This document shows positions 26,598 through 34,860 of a stretch of 64,000 nucleotides of DNA, piece by piece. The stretch is from JARYGU01 sp033795365. GTDB taxonomy: Bacteria; Pseudomonadota; Alphaproteobacteria; Rhizobiales; Rhizobiaceae. How positions within the stretch are numbered: the stretch's first letter is position 1; each line of letters begins with the position of its first letter. The stretch is from the NCBI GenBank assembly GCA_033795365.1, contig JARYGU010000012.1, positions 62,001 to 126,000 of the forward strand, read 5' to 3'. The position numbers were made by a program, and so were the translations under genes. Below the pieces are notes generated by a model, which worked only from the letters and a program-made list of their open reading frames with translations, did no database searches and was not told the origin of the DNA.

Positions 26598-27824
26598 CTA
26601 GATCGGATCGCGGATCAGCGGACAAGTCATGCAATGGCCGCCGCCTCGGCCGCGGCCGAGCTCGGCGCCGGGCACCGTGATGACCTCCACGCCAGCCTTG
26701 CGCAGTTGCGTGTTGGTATAGGTGTTGCGGTCATAGGCAACGACCACGCCAGGCTCGAGGGCGACGACATTGTTTCCGTCGTCCCATTGCTCGCGCTCGG
26801 CCACATAGGCATCACCGCCAGTCTGCACCACCCGCAGCTTCTTGAGGCTGAGCGCCCGCGCCACAACCTCCGTAAGATGGCCCGTCTCCTGCCGCACGTC
26901 GATTTCCCCGGCCTTCGCACCCGGCCGCAGCGAGTAGGCGGTGATGCCGTCCACAACGTCCGAAAACAACGTCACCAGGTCGCGATCGCAAAAGGTAAAC
27001 ACGGTATCGAGATGCATGGAGGCGCGCTCGACGGGCAGTTTGCACGCGATGACGCGTTCAGCGGCCCCTTTGGCGAACAGGGCGCGCGCGATCTGCCCCA
27101 CGGCCTGCGGCGTGGTGCGCTCTCCCATACCTATCAGCACGAGGCCGTTTCCAAGCGGCATGACATCTCCGCCCTCTGCGGTAGCCAGTCCGTAGTCCTC
27201 ATCCGGGTCGCCCCACCAGACAGGAAAGCCGGCGTTGCGAAAGTCCGGATGAAAACGATAGACGGCGGCAATGTTCACCGTCTCGAGCTTGCGGGCATTC
27301 CAGCGCATGGGGTTGAGCGTGACACCGCCATAGATCCAGCACGTCGTGTCGCGCGTAAACAAATGGTTCGGGAGCGGGGGAAGCAAGAAATCCTGCGGCC
27401 GCAGGACCGGCGCCAGCACGCCGGTTGGCGCGACCGGCAGTTCCGCCCTGCTCATGCCGCCCATGAGGATGAGCGACAGATCGTCGGAATTGATTTCCAT
27501 CAGGTGGGCGCAGAGATCGTCGGCAAGCCCGACACCCACAGTGTTCACGTTGACCCGCCGCTCCAACAACCAGCGGCGCGCCTCCATATCCTGCATCGTC
27601 TGCGCCAACGCCTCGCGCAGGAAGACGACTTCGCTGCCGCGATGGCGGATCGCATCGACGAACGTCATGTGCTCGACACGGGCCTGCTTGACCCAGATAA
27701 CGTCGTCGAAGAGCAGTTCATGACAATTGCCAGGGGTTAGGCGGGTAAGGGCTGCGCCCGGCCGGTCGACCAGAACGCGTCTGAGCTTGCCGACCTCGGA
27801 ATGAACGCCGTAGGTAATGGTCAT
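26598..27824 (-). CDS. arcA: Arginine deiminase (copy 1)
   Basis: 408 residues, the standard length. Amidinotransferase-fold motifs are visible: GGMSRAELP, LFTRDTTCWIYGG at about 157-169 and the C-terminal catalytic Cys in GRGGGHCMTCPL at about 391-402. It hydrolyses arginine to citrulline and ammonia, which also counters acid. It lies 12 bp downstream of the carrier gene. Its second copy at 49012 shares the same motifs. Confidence 0.95.
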   Translation of the reverse strand: MTITYGVHSEVGKLRRVLVDRPGAALTRLTPGNCHELLFDDVIWVKQARVEHMTFVDAIRHRGSEVVFLREALAQTMQDMEARRWLLERRVNVNTVGVGLADDLCAHLMEINSDDLSLILMGGMSRAELPVAPTGVLAPVLRPQDFLLPPLPNHLFTRDTTCWIYGGVTLNPMRWNARKLETVNIAAVYRFHPDFRNAGFPVWWGDPDEDYGLATAEGGDVMPLGNGLVLIGMGERTTPQAVGQIARALFAKGAAERVIACKLPVERASMHLDTVFTFCDRDLVTLFSDVVDGITAYSLRPGAKAGEIDVRQETGHLTEVVARALSLKKLRVVQTGGDAYVAEREQWDDGNNVVALEPGVVVAYDRNTYTNTQLRKAGVEVITVPGAELGRGRGGGHCMTCPLIRDPI

Positions 27825-27836
27825 CCTGGTTCTCCT

Positions 27837-29273
27837 TCAGGCAGCGAGCAGCACGGCTGCGCTGAGGCTGGCCATGATGATGACGGTGAGTATGAGGAGC
27901 AGCGGCGCCATGAATCGGAGCCAGCGCTCATAGGGGACGCGGCCGATGGCGAGCGCGCCCATCACCACGGCAAATGTCGGGTTGATCAGGTTCACCAGGC
28001 CGTTGGCCGATTGATAGGCGGTGACGACGAGGTTGCGACCGACCCCTGCGAAGTCCGCGACGGGTGCCATGATCGGCATCGACAGAACGGCCAGCCCGGA
28101 GGAAGACGGCACGAAGAAGGAGAGTAGGACATTGATCCAGTAGATCACGTTGATGAACGCGACCTCTCCCAGTCCCGCAACCGAGAGTTCAGCCCAGTGC
28201 AGGATCGTATCGGTTATCTTTCCTGCATCCATGATCACGACGATGCCGCGCGCGAGGCCGATGATCAGCGCCACACCCAGAAGGTCGCGCGCCCCGTTGA
28301 CGAAGGCGTCGACGAATTTCTCCTCGCCAGGACGCGCGATCAGGCCAATGAGGATTGCCGAGGCCAGGAAAAGGCCGCTCATCTGGCCCATCCACCATCC
28401 GGCCCGCAGCACGCCCCAGATCATGACCACGAAGGTGAGTGCGAACACCACAAGCACGACCTTGTGCAGGCCGGTAAATTCAAGTGCCTCGCCGCCATGT
28501 GCGGCAAGAAAATGCGCCTCGTTGTCCGCCTTGCGATCATAGACGAGGGAGCGGCTGGGGTCGATCCGGACGCGCTCTGCATAGCGCATGACATAGATGA
28601 CGCAGGCGAGCCAGGAGAGCCCCAAAATGACGAAGCGCAGCACGATTCCCTGGGTGAAAGGGATACCCGCGGCGTCGGACGCAATGACTGTGGCAAAGGC
28701 GTTGACCGTGGAGCCCAACACGCCGACGCCTGCACCAAGCAGGATGATCGCCACCGCGGTCACGGCATCGTACCGCGCCGCGATCATGATCGGGATCAGG
28801 AGCACATAGAAGGCAAGCGTCTCCTCAGCCATGCCGTACGTCGTGCCGCCGAAGGCGAACAGCGCCATAAGCACCGGGATCATCCACTTCTCGCGGCCCT
28901 TGAGTGACCTCATGGCACTGCTGATACCGGAGTTGATTGCTCCGGTGGAGGCGACGACACCGATGAACCCGCCGATAATGAGCACGAAGAGCGCAACGTC
29001 GATGGCGTTGGCCGCATTGGTCACGGGGTTATAAAGCCCGCCGATTGGGGCCATGATGACGTCGAATACGCCCTGCGGATCCGGTTCGCTCACGGTATAT
29101 GTACCGGCGACTGGAACTTCGCGGTCCAGTGCGGGGTTTTGCACCCGTTGGTACTGGCCGGCCGGAATGATCCAGGTCAGCGCTGCGACGAGCACGATAA
29201 GTCCGAACAGAATGGTGTAGGCGGTTGGAAACCACCATTTCCTTGCTTCGGTCGCCGACGATGCGATGCTCAT
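27837..29273 (-). CDS. YfcC-family carrier, probable arginine/ornithine antiporter (copy 1)
   Basis: 478 residues with about 12 hydrophobic segments, of the YfcC/DcuC-like C4-dicarboxylate anaerobic carrier family. Motifs are KWMIPVLMALFAFGGTTYGM and FFVPSSSGLAVLSMPIMAP. As the first gene of an arginine deiminase operon it probably exchanges arginine for ornithine, replacing the usual ArcD; this is inferred from context. The Met at 29273 begins the hydrophobic protein and has AAGGGGGGC upstream, while the frame opens 48 codons earlier. An FNR-type box lies 180 bp upstream. Confidence 0.85.
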   Translation of the reverse strand: MSIASSATEARKWWFPTAYTILFGLIVLVAALTWIIPAGQYQRVQNPALDREVPVAGTYTVSEPDPQGVFDVIMAPIGGLYNPVTNAANAIDVALFVLIIGGFIGVVASTGAINSGISSAMRSLKGREKWMIPVLMALFAFGGTTYGMAEETLAFYVLLIPIMIAARYDAVTAVAIILLGAGVGVLGSTVNAFATVIASDAAGIPFTQGIVLRFVILGLSWLACVIYVMRYAERVRIDPSRSLVYDRKADNEAHFLAAHGGEALEFTGLHKVVLVVFALTFVVMIWGVLRAGWWMGQMSGLFLASAILIGLIARPGEEKFVDAFVNGARDLLGVALIIGLARGIVVIMDAGKITDTILHWAELSVAGLGEVAFINVIYWINVLLSFFVPSSSGLAVLSMPIMAPVADFAGVGRNLVVTAYQSANGLVNLINPTFAVVMGALAIGRVPYERWLRFMAPLLLILTVIIMASLSAAVLLAA

Positions 29274-29613
29274 GGTACGCCCCCCTTCTTGTGTGTTGTC
29301 ACCGTCACCCTGGCTAACCTGTGAGGCGATCGCATTTGAACCTGAGCGTGTCGGGAACCCGCGGATGGCCACCCACGTCGTGCGCAGAGAAGGCAAACGC
29401 GGTCGCTCGAAGACCATATCGGTGATCTTCTGGTCGAAGCGCCCGCCATTCCTTGATCGAAGTTAAGTTCGCCTGCCGCGCATCGGCCTATGTCGAACCA
29501 CATATCGATTGGACGCAATCGTGGATCTACACGGCAGCGGCACAACGGATCCGGTCGACACATATGCATGGAATGCAGATGCGCGGCCCATCGCAACAGC
29601 AAGGAGGCTCGAC
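29274..29613. other. Divergent promoter region between arginine deiminase operon 1 and DUF305 gene
   Basis: A 340-bp non-coding stretch holding the FNR-type box at 29453-29466. No convincing gene was found in it. The box could serve either the arc operon or the DUF305 gene. Confidence 0.45.
29453..29466. promoter_or_regulatory. FNR/FixK-type box, arginine deiminase operon 1
   Basis: TTGATCGAAGTTAA has an exact left half-site. It is 180 bp upstream of the carrier gene and 148 bp upstream of the DUF305 gene on the other strand. Confidence 0.6.
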
Positions 29614-30081
29614 ATGCAGCCCAGAATGAGAACGATGCTGGCACTTGCGCTGGTGTTCGCACCGGCAACGGCGTTCGCGCAGAATGATGCGCACCATGAC
29701 ACCCGACCGGCAGGCGAACAGCCCCCGTCAGCAACCATGAGCATGCCGCAACAATGCGCACCGATGATGGAGATGATGGAAAGCATGATGGGCGACCACA
29801 TGTCGGCCTGCCTGGCATCGCTGCCGCACGCCTCGCAGGCCTACATGCGTGCCATGATGGGCATGCACGCACCGATGATGGAAGCGATGCAGTCGACGGA
29901 TCCGGATGTCGCATTCGTCAAAGGGATGATCCCGCACCATCAGGCAGCCATCGATATGGCCCGGGCCGTTCTTGAGCTTGGGACCGACCATCAGACCAAA
30001 GCCTGGGCGCAGCAGATTATCGCCGCGCAGCAGACCGAAATCGATGACATGCGTCAGTGGCTGCGGCAGCGCGGCGAATAG
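29614..30081 (+). CDS. DUF305 family exported protein (CopM-like)
   Basis: 155 residues. A signal peptide at about 1-23 ends at AFA-QN. The mature protein is Met/His-rich (MPQQCAPMMEMMESMMGDHM) and contains the DUF305 core with FVKGMIPHHQAAIDMARAVL at about 111-130. DUF305 proteins form four-helix bundles; some bind copper in the periplasm. ATG 29614 has a perfect AGGAGG about 6 nt upstream, which decides the start against the longer frame. The next gene starts 81 bp later on the same strand. Copper binding is inferred from Met/His content and neighbours. Confidence 0.8.
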   Translation: MQPRMRTMLALALVFAPATAFAQNDAHHDTRPAGEQPPSATMSMPQQCAPMMEMMESMMGDHMSACLASLPHASQAYMRAMMGMHAPMMEAMQSTDPDVAFVKGMIPHHQAAIDMARAVLELGTDHQTKAWAQQIIAAQQTEIDDMRQWLRQRGE

Positions 30082-30162
30082 ATGCGGAACGAACTTGTCA
30101 TGGCGTCAAACCCCCACAAGGATCGCGGAGCCTCACGGAAGTTCGCTGTCGGAGTAGATCAC

Positions 30163-30630
30163 ATGGCGGTAAGGGCATGGCTGCGGAGTTCTGGTGTGCT
30201 GATCGCGATGATGCTCGCGCTCGGCACCGCAATGGCAAACGATGGCTATCAGAAAGCGGGCGGCCTTGCCGTTTACCTTGGCATCGTCCCGGCCCCTGTC
30301 GTCCGGGGTCATCCGACCGGTCACCCGGAAAGCACAATGCACGGCGGGCCTGGAACCGCGCGGCATCAGCAACACCTCGTCGTCGCCGTTTTCGACGACC
30401 AGACAGGCGCACGCGTGGAGAACGCGAGCGTGTCCGCAACCATCAGCGGCCTGGGTCACGTTGGCCAGCAAACCATCCAGCTCGAGCCGATGAAAATCGA
30501 GAACACGATCACCTACGGTGGTTTTGTCACTCTCTCGGGAAACGATCGCTACGACATCGCCGTCGAGATCACCGTTCCGGGACGTTCGCGGCCGATCTCG
30601 GTGACATTCTCCAGTGATCATGTTCAATAA
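30163..30630 (+). CDS. Periplasmic beta-sandwich protein of unknown function (FixH/YtkA-like fold suspected)
   Basis: 155 residues from ATG 30163, which has GGAG 9 nt upstream. The same frame opens at 30082, directly after the DUF305 stop. An N-terminal signal segment (SSGVLIAMMLALGTAMA) is followed by a His-containing stretch (HPTGHPESTMHGG) and a domain alternating hydrophobic and polar residues (VVAVFDDQTGARVENASVSA). This resembles the YtkA/FixH-type immunoglobulin-like modules. I do not recognise the family with certainty. Its position after DUF305 suggests periplasmic metal handling. Confidence 0.6.
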   Translation: MAVRAWLRSSGVLIAMMLALGTAMANDGYQKAGGLAVYLGIVPAPVVRGHPTGHPESTMHGGPGTARHQQHLVVAVFDDQTGARVENASVSATISGLGHVGQQTIQLEPMKIENTITYGGFVTLSGNDRYDIAVEITVPGRSRPISVTFSSDHVQ

Positions 30631-30651
30631 AGCGAAAAACAGGCGCCAGGC

Positions 30652-30688
30652 CTTTGCTGCAGCAAAGCCCATTCCAATCTGTTGGAAT
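30652..30688. repeat. Two adjacent perfect inverted repeats
   Basis: CTTTGCTGCAGCAAAG (30652-30667) is a perfect 16-bp palindrome. Three nt later, ATTCCAA-TCTG-TTGGAAT (30671-30688) is a perfect 7-bp stem with a 4-nt loop. They lie 21 bp after the stop of the preceding gene. They could form a tandem terminator or a regulator site for the NrsF gene downstream. No T-run follows. Confidence 0.5.
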
Positions 30689-30832
30689 TCGGATCGGAAG
30701 GTGTGGCAAAGGTAACAATTTGCCGTTCTCCTGCGAATGACACATCGAACCCTCGTGCGGCGGCCCTTCATCTGAACCACCCGCCCTGGAGTATCAGCCG
30801 GCGATGGGCGCGGCTTTCAGTGGAAACTGACG

Positions 30833-31510
30833 ATGACGCGGCGGCGACTACGAACGGAAGATCTGATCGACAGGCTTGCGGCGGATATAAGGCCGCGACA
30901 CGTTGAAAGCCGAATCCGAACCCGCCGGCTCTGCGCCGCCGCCATCCTTGCGATCATGGTGCCGGCGCTCCTCTTGGCGCGGCCGCTTCGTGCCGATCTT
31001 CCCTCTCGATTGGCGGACGGTATGTTTGTCACCTCAGTTGCGACCTCGGCGATGATCTTTGTCACTGGTGTGCTGGCGCTTTTGATCGTGCGCATCTCAC
31101 CGCTATCCCGGTCCTGGCTCCTCCTGCCCCTGATCGCCCTGGGACTCTGGCTCGTGTCGGAATTTACCAGCATCGCCCTCGACGTCTCCCGGGAGGGTTG
31201 GCGTGCTTTCGCCTTCGAGACGAGTCCACAATGCCCGCTCGTTATCGGGATCGTCGGAATTCCGATCTTCTTCGCGATGCTTGGCCTCGGCCGGATCGGC
31301 CTGATCCTGTGGAGGGGGCCGACAATCGCGGTCGCCGCTCTGTCAGCCTTTTCCCTGCCTGCAACCATGTTCAATCTGTTTCATGGCCTGGACACCGGCG
31401 CGATGGTCCTGCTTTGGCATTTCGGCGCGATCGCAATCTTCTCCATGACGGCGGCCTTTTTGCTCAATCGGCGTATTCCTCGCATCGTGTGCGACTGGCT
31501 CGCGGTATGA
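30833..31510 (+). CDS. NrsF/DUF1109 family membrane anti-sigma factor
   Basis: 225 residues with six hydrophobic segments spread over the whole length, typical of NrsF (DUF1109). That family holds ECF sigma factors such as Caulobacter SigF inactive at the membrane. NrsF genes usually sit next to their sigma gene. Here the only sigma factor seen, at 36523-37143, is 5 kb away and is of a different, Cys-rich type, so this copy is an orphan in the window. Partner and trigger are unknown. Confidence 0.7.
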   Translation: MTRRRLRTEDLIDRLAADIRPRHVESRIRTRRLCAAAILAIMVPALLLARPLRADLPSRLADGMFVTSVATSAMIFVTGVLALLIVRISPLSRSWLLLPLIALGLWLVSEFTSIALDVSREGWRAFAFETSPQCPLVIGIVGIPIFFAMLGLGRIGLILWRGPTIAVAALSAFSLPATMFNLFHGLDTGAMVLLWHFGAIAIFSMTAAFLLNRRIPRIVCDWLAV

Positions 31511-31585
31511 TCAGCGAAGCGCGCGACAAAAGATGAACTGGATCAAGGGGGCACAAGCAGCCGTTTACGGCGAGGCAATGGCTTT

Positions 31586-32860
31586 TCAGCCGACCGCCAC
31601 GCATGAGTGTTCCTGTGCCGACTCACATTCCGGCTGTGTGGTACTGACCGCCTGCAAGCGACGCTCTTCCCGCTCGATATAACCCCGCGTCAGCGGGACG
31701 GCGTCCTGTCGCCTGGCGATCTGGATCTGGAACACCATCATCCCCTGATAGCGGAAAGCGAGTTCCGAGACGCCGAGATAATACTCCCACAAGCGCGCAA
31801 AGCGCTCATCGAAGAGATCGACCGCCTCAGTGCGGCGGGCGAGAAATCGCTCGCGCCAATGTCTGAGCGTTTCGGCATAGTGAAGGCGCAGGATCTCGAC
31901 ATCGGTGACCACGAGCCCCGCCCGCTCGATCGCCGGCAGGACCTCGGAAAGAGCCGGTATGTATCCGCCCGGGAAAATGTATCTGGCGATCCACGGGTTG
32001 GTGAAACCCGGCGGATCGGAGCGGCCGATCGAATGCAGCACGAAAACGCCTTCATCATCGAGCAGATCGCGGCATTTTCGGAAGAACTCATCGTAGTGAT
32101 TGACGCCGACATGTTCGAACATACCCACTGACACGATCCGGTCGAAACGTTCGTTCACGTCCCTGTAGTCCTGCGATCGGAATTCCAGACGCGCCGGATC
32201 TGAAGCCGCCGCTGCCCGCCCCCTAGCAAATTCGAGTTGTTCGCTCGAAAGCGTGATCCCGGTGACATGGGCGTCGAAAGCCTCAGCCAGGTAGAGCGCC
32301 AGACCGCCCCAGCCGCAGCCGATGTCGAGCACGCGCGCATGACGACCAGGCAGGAGCTTAGCAGCAATGTGGCGCTTCTTGGCCTGCTGCGCCTCATCCA
32401 AAGACATGTCTGCTCTTTCGAAATAGGCGCAGCTGTACTGCATGTCCTTATCGAGGAAGAGTTCGTAGAGCTTGCTGCTGAGATCGTAGTGATGAGCAAC
32501 GTTTCGCCTGGATTTCTGACGGACGTTTTTCTGCACCCGCCGCCGGAGAGCAAAACGCAAGCGGGAGAGTATCTTTGTCGTGATCGTCGCCGCGTCGTTC
32601 TGGTCCTGGGACAGAAGCAGCTCGAGCACCTCCGTGATGGTACCCTGTTCGATGATAAGGTCGCCGTCGACGAAGGCTTCGCCAAGCCGCAACTCGGGAT
32701 CGAGCAGAACCCGACGCTGCGCCGCGGCGGTTCTGAACCGCACTGCCACCGCCGGACCGGCCCCGTCACCGAAGCTCCTGGTGACCCCGTTGGCGGTTGT
32801 TATCGTGAGAGTTCCGGTTTTGACGAGGCGACGAAGGGTTTTGAAAACAAGGGTATCCAT
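31586..32860 (-). CDS. cfa: Cyclopropane-fatty-acyl-phospholipid synthase
   Basis: 424 residues. The SAM-binding motif VLDIGCGWGGLALYLAE lies at about 174-190. Further family signatures are HHYDLSSKLYELFLDKDMQYSCAYF at about 122-146 and EILRLHYAETLRHWRERF near 330. The enzyme methylates unsaturated phospholipid acyl chains to cyclopropanes, protecting the membrane against acid and stationary-phase stress. The C-terminal tail with two Cys is not part of the core. A weak FNR-type box lies about 65 bp upstream. Confidence 0.9.
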   Translation of the reverse strand: MDTLVFKTLRRLVKTGTLTITTANGVTRSFGDGAGPAVAVRFRTAAAQRRVLLDPELRLGEAFVDGDLIIEQGTITEVLELLLSQDQNDAATITTKILSRLRFALRRRVQKNVRQKSRRNVAHHYDLSSKLYELFLDKDMQYSCAYFERADMSLDEAQQAKKRHIAAKLLPGRHARVLDIGCGWGGLALYLAEAFDAHVTGITLSSEQLEFARGRAAAASDPARLEFRSQDYRDVNERFDRIVSVGMFEHVGVNHYDEFFRKCRDLLDDEGVFVLHSIGRSDPPGFTNPWIARYIFPGGYIPALSEVLPAIERAGLVVTDVEILRLHYAETLRHWRERFLARRTEAVDLFDERFARLWEYYLGVSELAFRYQGMMVFQIQIARRQDAVPLTRGYIEREERRLQAVSTTQPECESAQEHSCVAVG

Positions 32861-32924
32861 GACGGGGCTTTCTAGTCAACGTTGGTATATCCCGACTAGA
32901 AAGCGTGCGATCCCGCCGCAGACT

Positions 32925-32938
32925 TTAACGTGGGTTGA
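32925..32938. promoter_or_regulatory. Weak FNR/FixK-like box upstream of cfa
   Basis: TTAACGTGGGTTGA matches TTRAY-N4-RTYAA except at the penultimate position. It sits at a plausible activator distance (64 bp) from the cfa start, but the match is poor. Confidence 0.3.
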
Positions 32939-32997
32939 AAAGGGTGAGCGATAAAGCCATGATCGATAGAAAGACGAACAGTCGCCCGCCATCTTGA

Positions 32998-33654
32998 TCA
33001 CCCGCTCGCTTTGGCGCGTCGCGCCGACAGGCGGGGAATGAATGCCGGCACTTCCCGCATATAGCGCGCATAGGCGTCGCCGAATTCGGCAAGCGACTCG
33101 CGTTCTTCGTGTTTGGAAAGGCGCCAATACATGAAGACCAGGACGGGGAACATCGCAAGTGTGAGCAGGGTTGGCCACTGCAGCAGGAAGCCGAACATGA
33201 CCAGAACGAAGCCGACATATTGTGGATGCCGAACCCAGGAATACACCCCCGAGGTGGCGAGCGTGCGCTTGCGTTGCGCTTCGTAGAGCATCTTCCACCC
33301 GGCCGAGATGAGGACAAAGCCGCCGCCGATGAAGACAAAACTCAGCAGGTGGAACGGACCGAAATGGGGATTTGAGCGCCAGCCGAACAGCTCCTCGAGC
33401 AGGTGACCCGCGTCGTGGGAGAGCCAGTTGACGCCCGGATAGCGGGACTGCAACCAGCCGGAGAGCAGGTAGATCGTCAGGGGGAAACCGTACATTTCCG
33501 TGAACAGCGCCACGATGAAAGCACTGAAGGCGCCGAAGGATCGCCAGTCCCGCGGCGTGGATGGCTTGAAGAAGCTGAACGCGAAGAAGATGAAGACGAT
33601 CGAGTTGAGGATGACGAGGGACCACAGGCCGTACGCGGGAATGTCGTCTTGCAT
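32998..33654 (-). CDS. Isoprenylcysteine methyltransferase-like (ICMT/PEMT family) membrane protein
   Basis: 218 residues with about five hydrophobic segments. The C-terminal half has SWVRHPQYVGFVLVMFGF at about 139-156 and KHEERESLAEFGDAYARYM, the SAM-binding signature of ICMT/phospholipid methyltransferase-type proteins. The substrate is unknown; lipid methylation is possible given the cfa neighbour. It lies 21 bp downstream of the DUF2933 gene and is probably co-transcribed under the box at 34071. Confidence 0.75.
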   Translation of the reverse strand: MQDDIPAYGLWSLVILNSIVFIFFAFSFFKPSTPRDWRSFGAFSAFIVALFTEMYGFPLTIYLLSGWLQSRYPGVNWLSHDAGHLLEELFGWRSNPHFGPFHLLSFVFIGGGFVLISAGWKMLYEAQRKRTLATSGVYSWVRHPQYVGFVLVMFGFLLQWPTLLTLAMFPVLVFMYWRLSKHEERESLAEFGDAYARYMREVPAFIPRLSARRAKASG

Positions 33655-33675
33655 GGCGCTCTCCTGGATGGAATT

Positions 33676-33948
33676 TCAGTGCTGATGCGGCGACTGCTGT
33701 CGCGCGGACGAGCGGTCGTTGCCGCCGCCATGCCCACTATGTCCGCCATGCTTGCCGTGCATGAAGACATGCAGGAGGGGGCAGGCAAGGATCAGCAGCC
33801 AGGGCAGCCAGCCGAGCAAGTGCGCGCGGTGTTCCGTGAGGAGATAAAATCCCGCGATCGCGAGGAAGCCGTAAAGGGCGATGTTGGCGGCGCTGAAACG
33901 CCCCCCCGGGTTCTCGTCTTTATGCAATTGGTCTCGGTTTGTTTCCAT
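33676..33948 (-). CDS. DUF2933 family small membrane protein
   Basis: 90 residues with two hydrophobic segments (ANIALYGFLAIAGFYLLTEH and LLGWLPWLLILACPLLHVFMH) followed by a His-rich tail (HGKHGGHSGHGGG). This is the layout of DUF2933 proteins, often found near copper/heavy-metal resistance genes. The function is unknown; the His-rich tail suggests metal binding. It precedes the ICMT-like gene by 21 bp. Confidence 0.75.
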   Translation of the reverse strand: METNRDQLHKDENPGGRFSAANIALYGFLAIAGFYLLTEHRAHLLGWLPWLLILACPLLHVFMHGKHGGHSGHGGGNDRSSARQQSPHQH

Positions 33949-34070
33949 GGTGCTTCATCCGACAGTTTGAACACGTCGATTGCTCCGCGATGCCGGTCGA
34001 ATGTTGAGGCCAGTCCGCAGGAAGGTGCTCTTCTTGGCCCGGATGATGCTGTGACAGATGTCTGGAATCT

Positions 34071-34084
34071 TTGATGTGAGTTAA
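34071..34084. promoter_or_regulatory. FNR/FixK-type box upstream of DUF2933/ICMT genes
   Basis: TTGATGTGAGTTAA has an exact left half-site and GTTAA at the right. It is 122 bp upstream of the DUF2933 start. Confidence 0.55.
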
Positions 34085-34213
34085 GTTTCAGATTGCTCCC
34101 CGGCGAACCAGGCGATGCCTCGCTTCCGAAAGCAAGTCAGGTATTCGATGTTCTGACCATTGGTCTGCCGCCTTGGAGCAGCATTCAGGCCATATGCGAC
34201 GCTGAAACTCAAA

Positions 34214-34567
34214 TTAAGCTGGAGGCAAGTCTTCGAACCCGCGGACCAACGTACCAATCGATCGAGCGCATGATCCGATCCGAACATCAATACCCTGCAT
34301 TCGAAGGCGATTCCGCTCTGAGTCCGCGATAAAGCCGCATACGAGATGAGTAACCCCGCTTCCGACGATGAGGTCGTAGGTGGCCTCGGTGGTGCGTTGC
34401 GGGTTCCGCCGAAAATCACGCGCGCGAGTGGCGGGGTCGATCAGCAGCAGTCCCTCGGATTTCGCGAAGAAGGGGCTGAGCATGGTTCTCCTGCGCGTGC
34501 GCACGATGAGCACGCCGATGATGCGTTTTCGATCTGCCGGCACGGAGGCTATCGATGACATTTCCAT
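34214..34567 (-). CDS. NifX-like (dinitrogenase iron-molybdenum cofactor family) small protein
   Basis: 117 residues. The middle region RRRTMLSPFFAKSEGLLLID is like the S-PHFGKA.. segment of the NifX/NafY/NifB-C-terminal family. The end (VTHLVCGFIADSERNRLRMQGIDV) matches the beta-alpha-beta half with a single Cys. In known members this domain binds iron-molybdenum cluster precursors. No other nif gene is in the window, so it is an orphan of unknown role. An FNR-type box starts 53 bp upstream, fitting class II activation. Family assignment is by motif only. Confidence 0.6.
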   Translation of the reverse strand: MEMSSIASVPADRKRIIGVLIVRTRRRTMLSPFFAKSEGLLLIDPATRARDFRRNPQRTTEATYDLIVGSGVTHLVCGFIADSERNRLRMQGIDVRIGSCARSIGTLVRGFEDLPPA

Positions 34568-34620
34568 CCCGCGGGAGGATTCTGTGACGATGAGAGAAGC
34601 ATCATTTTGCCGCTCGCTCT

Positions 34621-34634
34621 TTAATCTCGATCAA
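34621..34634. promoter_or_regulatory. FNR/FixK-type box upstream of NifX-like gene
   Basis: TTAATCTCGATCAA has an exact right half-site. Its centre is about 60 bp upstream of the NifX-like start. Confidence 0.65.
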
Positions 34635-34723
34635 GCATCGCGGGTAGCATTGGCGGCCAGCCCGTCATGTATTCGCGGTAGGGCTAACGAGGCACGCTAT
34701 AGCGACGGATTCCAGTTGGCGTG

Positions 34724-34737
34724 TTGATCTGGATCAA
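34724..34737. promoter_or_regulatory. Consensus FNR/FixK box upstream of second Cys-rich protein
   Basis: TTGATCTGGATCAA is a perfect TTGAT-N4-ATCAA palindrome. Activation at -41.5 would start a transcript near 34772, which supports the downstream ATG (34861) as the gene start. Confidence 0.75.
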
Positions 34738-34860
34738 AGCGGTCTTGCAAACAATGTAGTGAGATGCAAAAGTAGCTTTCTCGTCTCGTGTGCAGAAAAC
34801 CAGTCCAGGTGCATGCGGAGCGAGGGTGCGCGACCTGTAAACCGCCGAGAATTCGATTTT

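Noticed and set aside
32925..32938. Counting the cfa-upstream motif as a full FNR-type box
   Set aside because: The right arm ends GTTGA instead of RTYAA; kept only as a weak candidate.
34081..34419. Minus-strand open frame of 112 codons overlapping the NifX-like gene
   Set aside because: The overlapping frame at 34214-34567 shows a family resemblance and a well-placed FNR box; this one shows neither.
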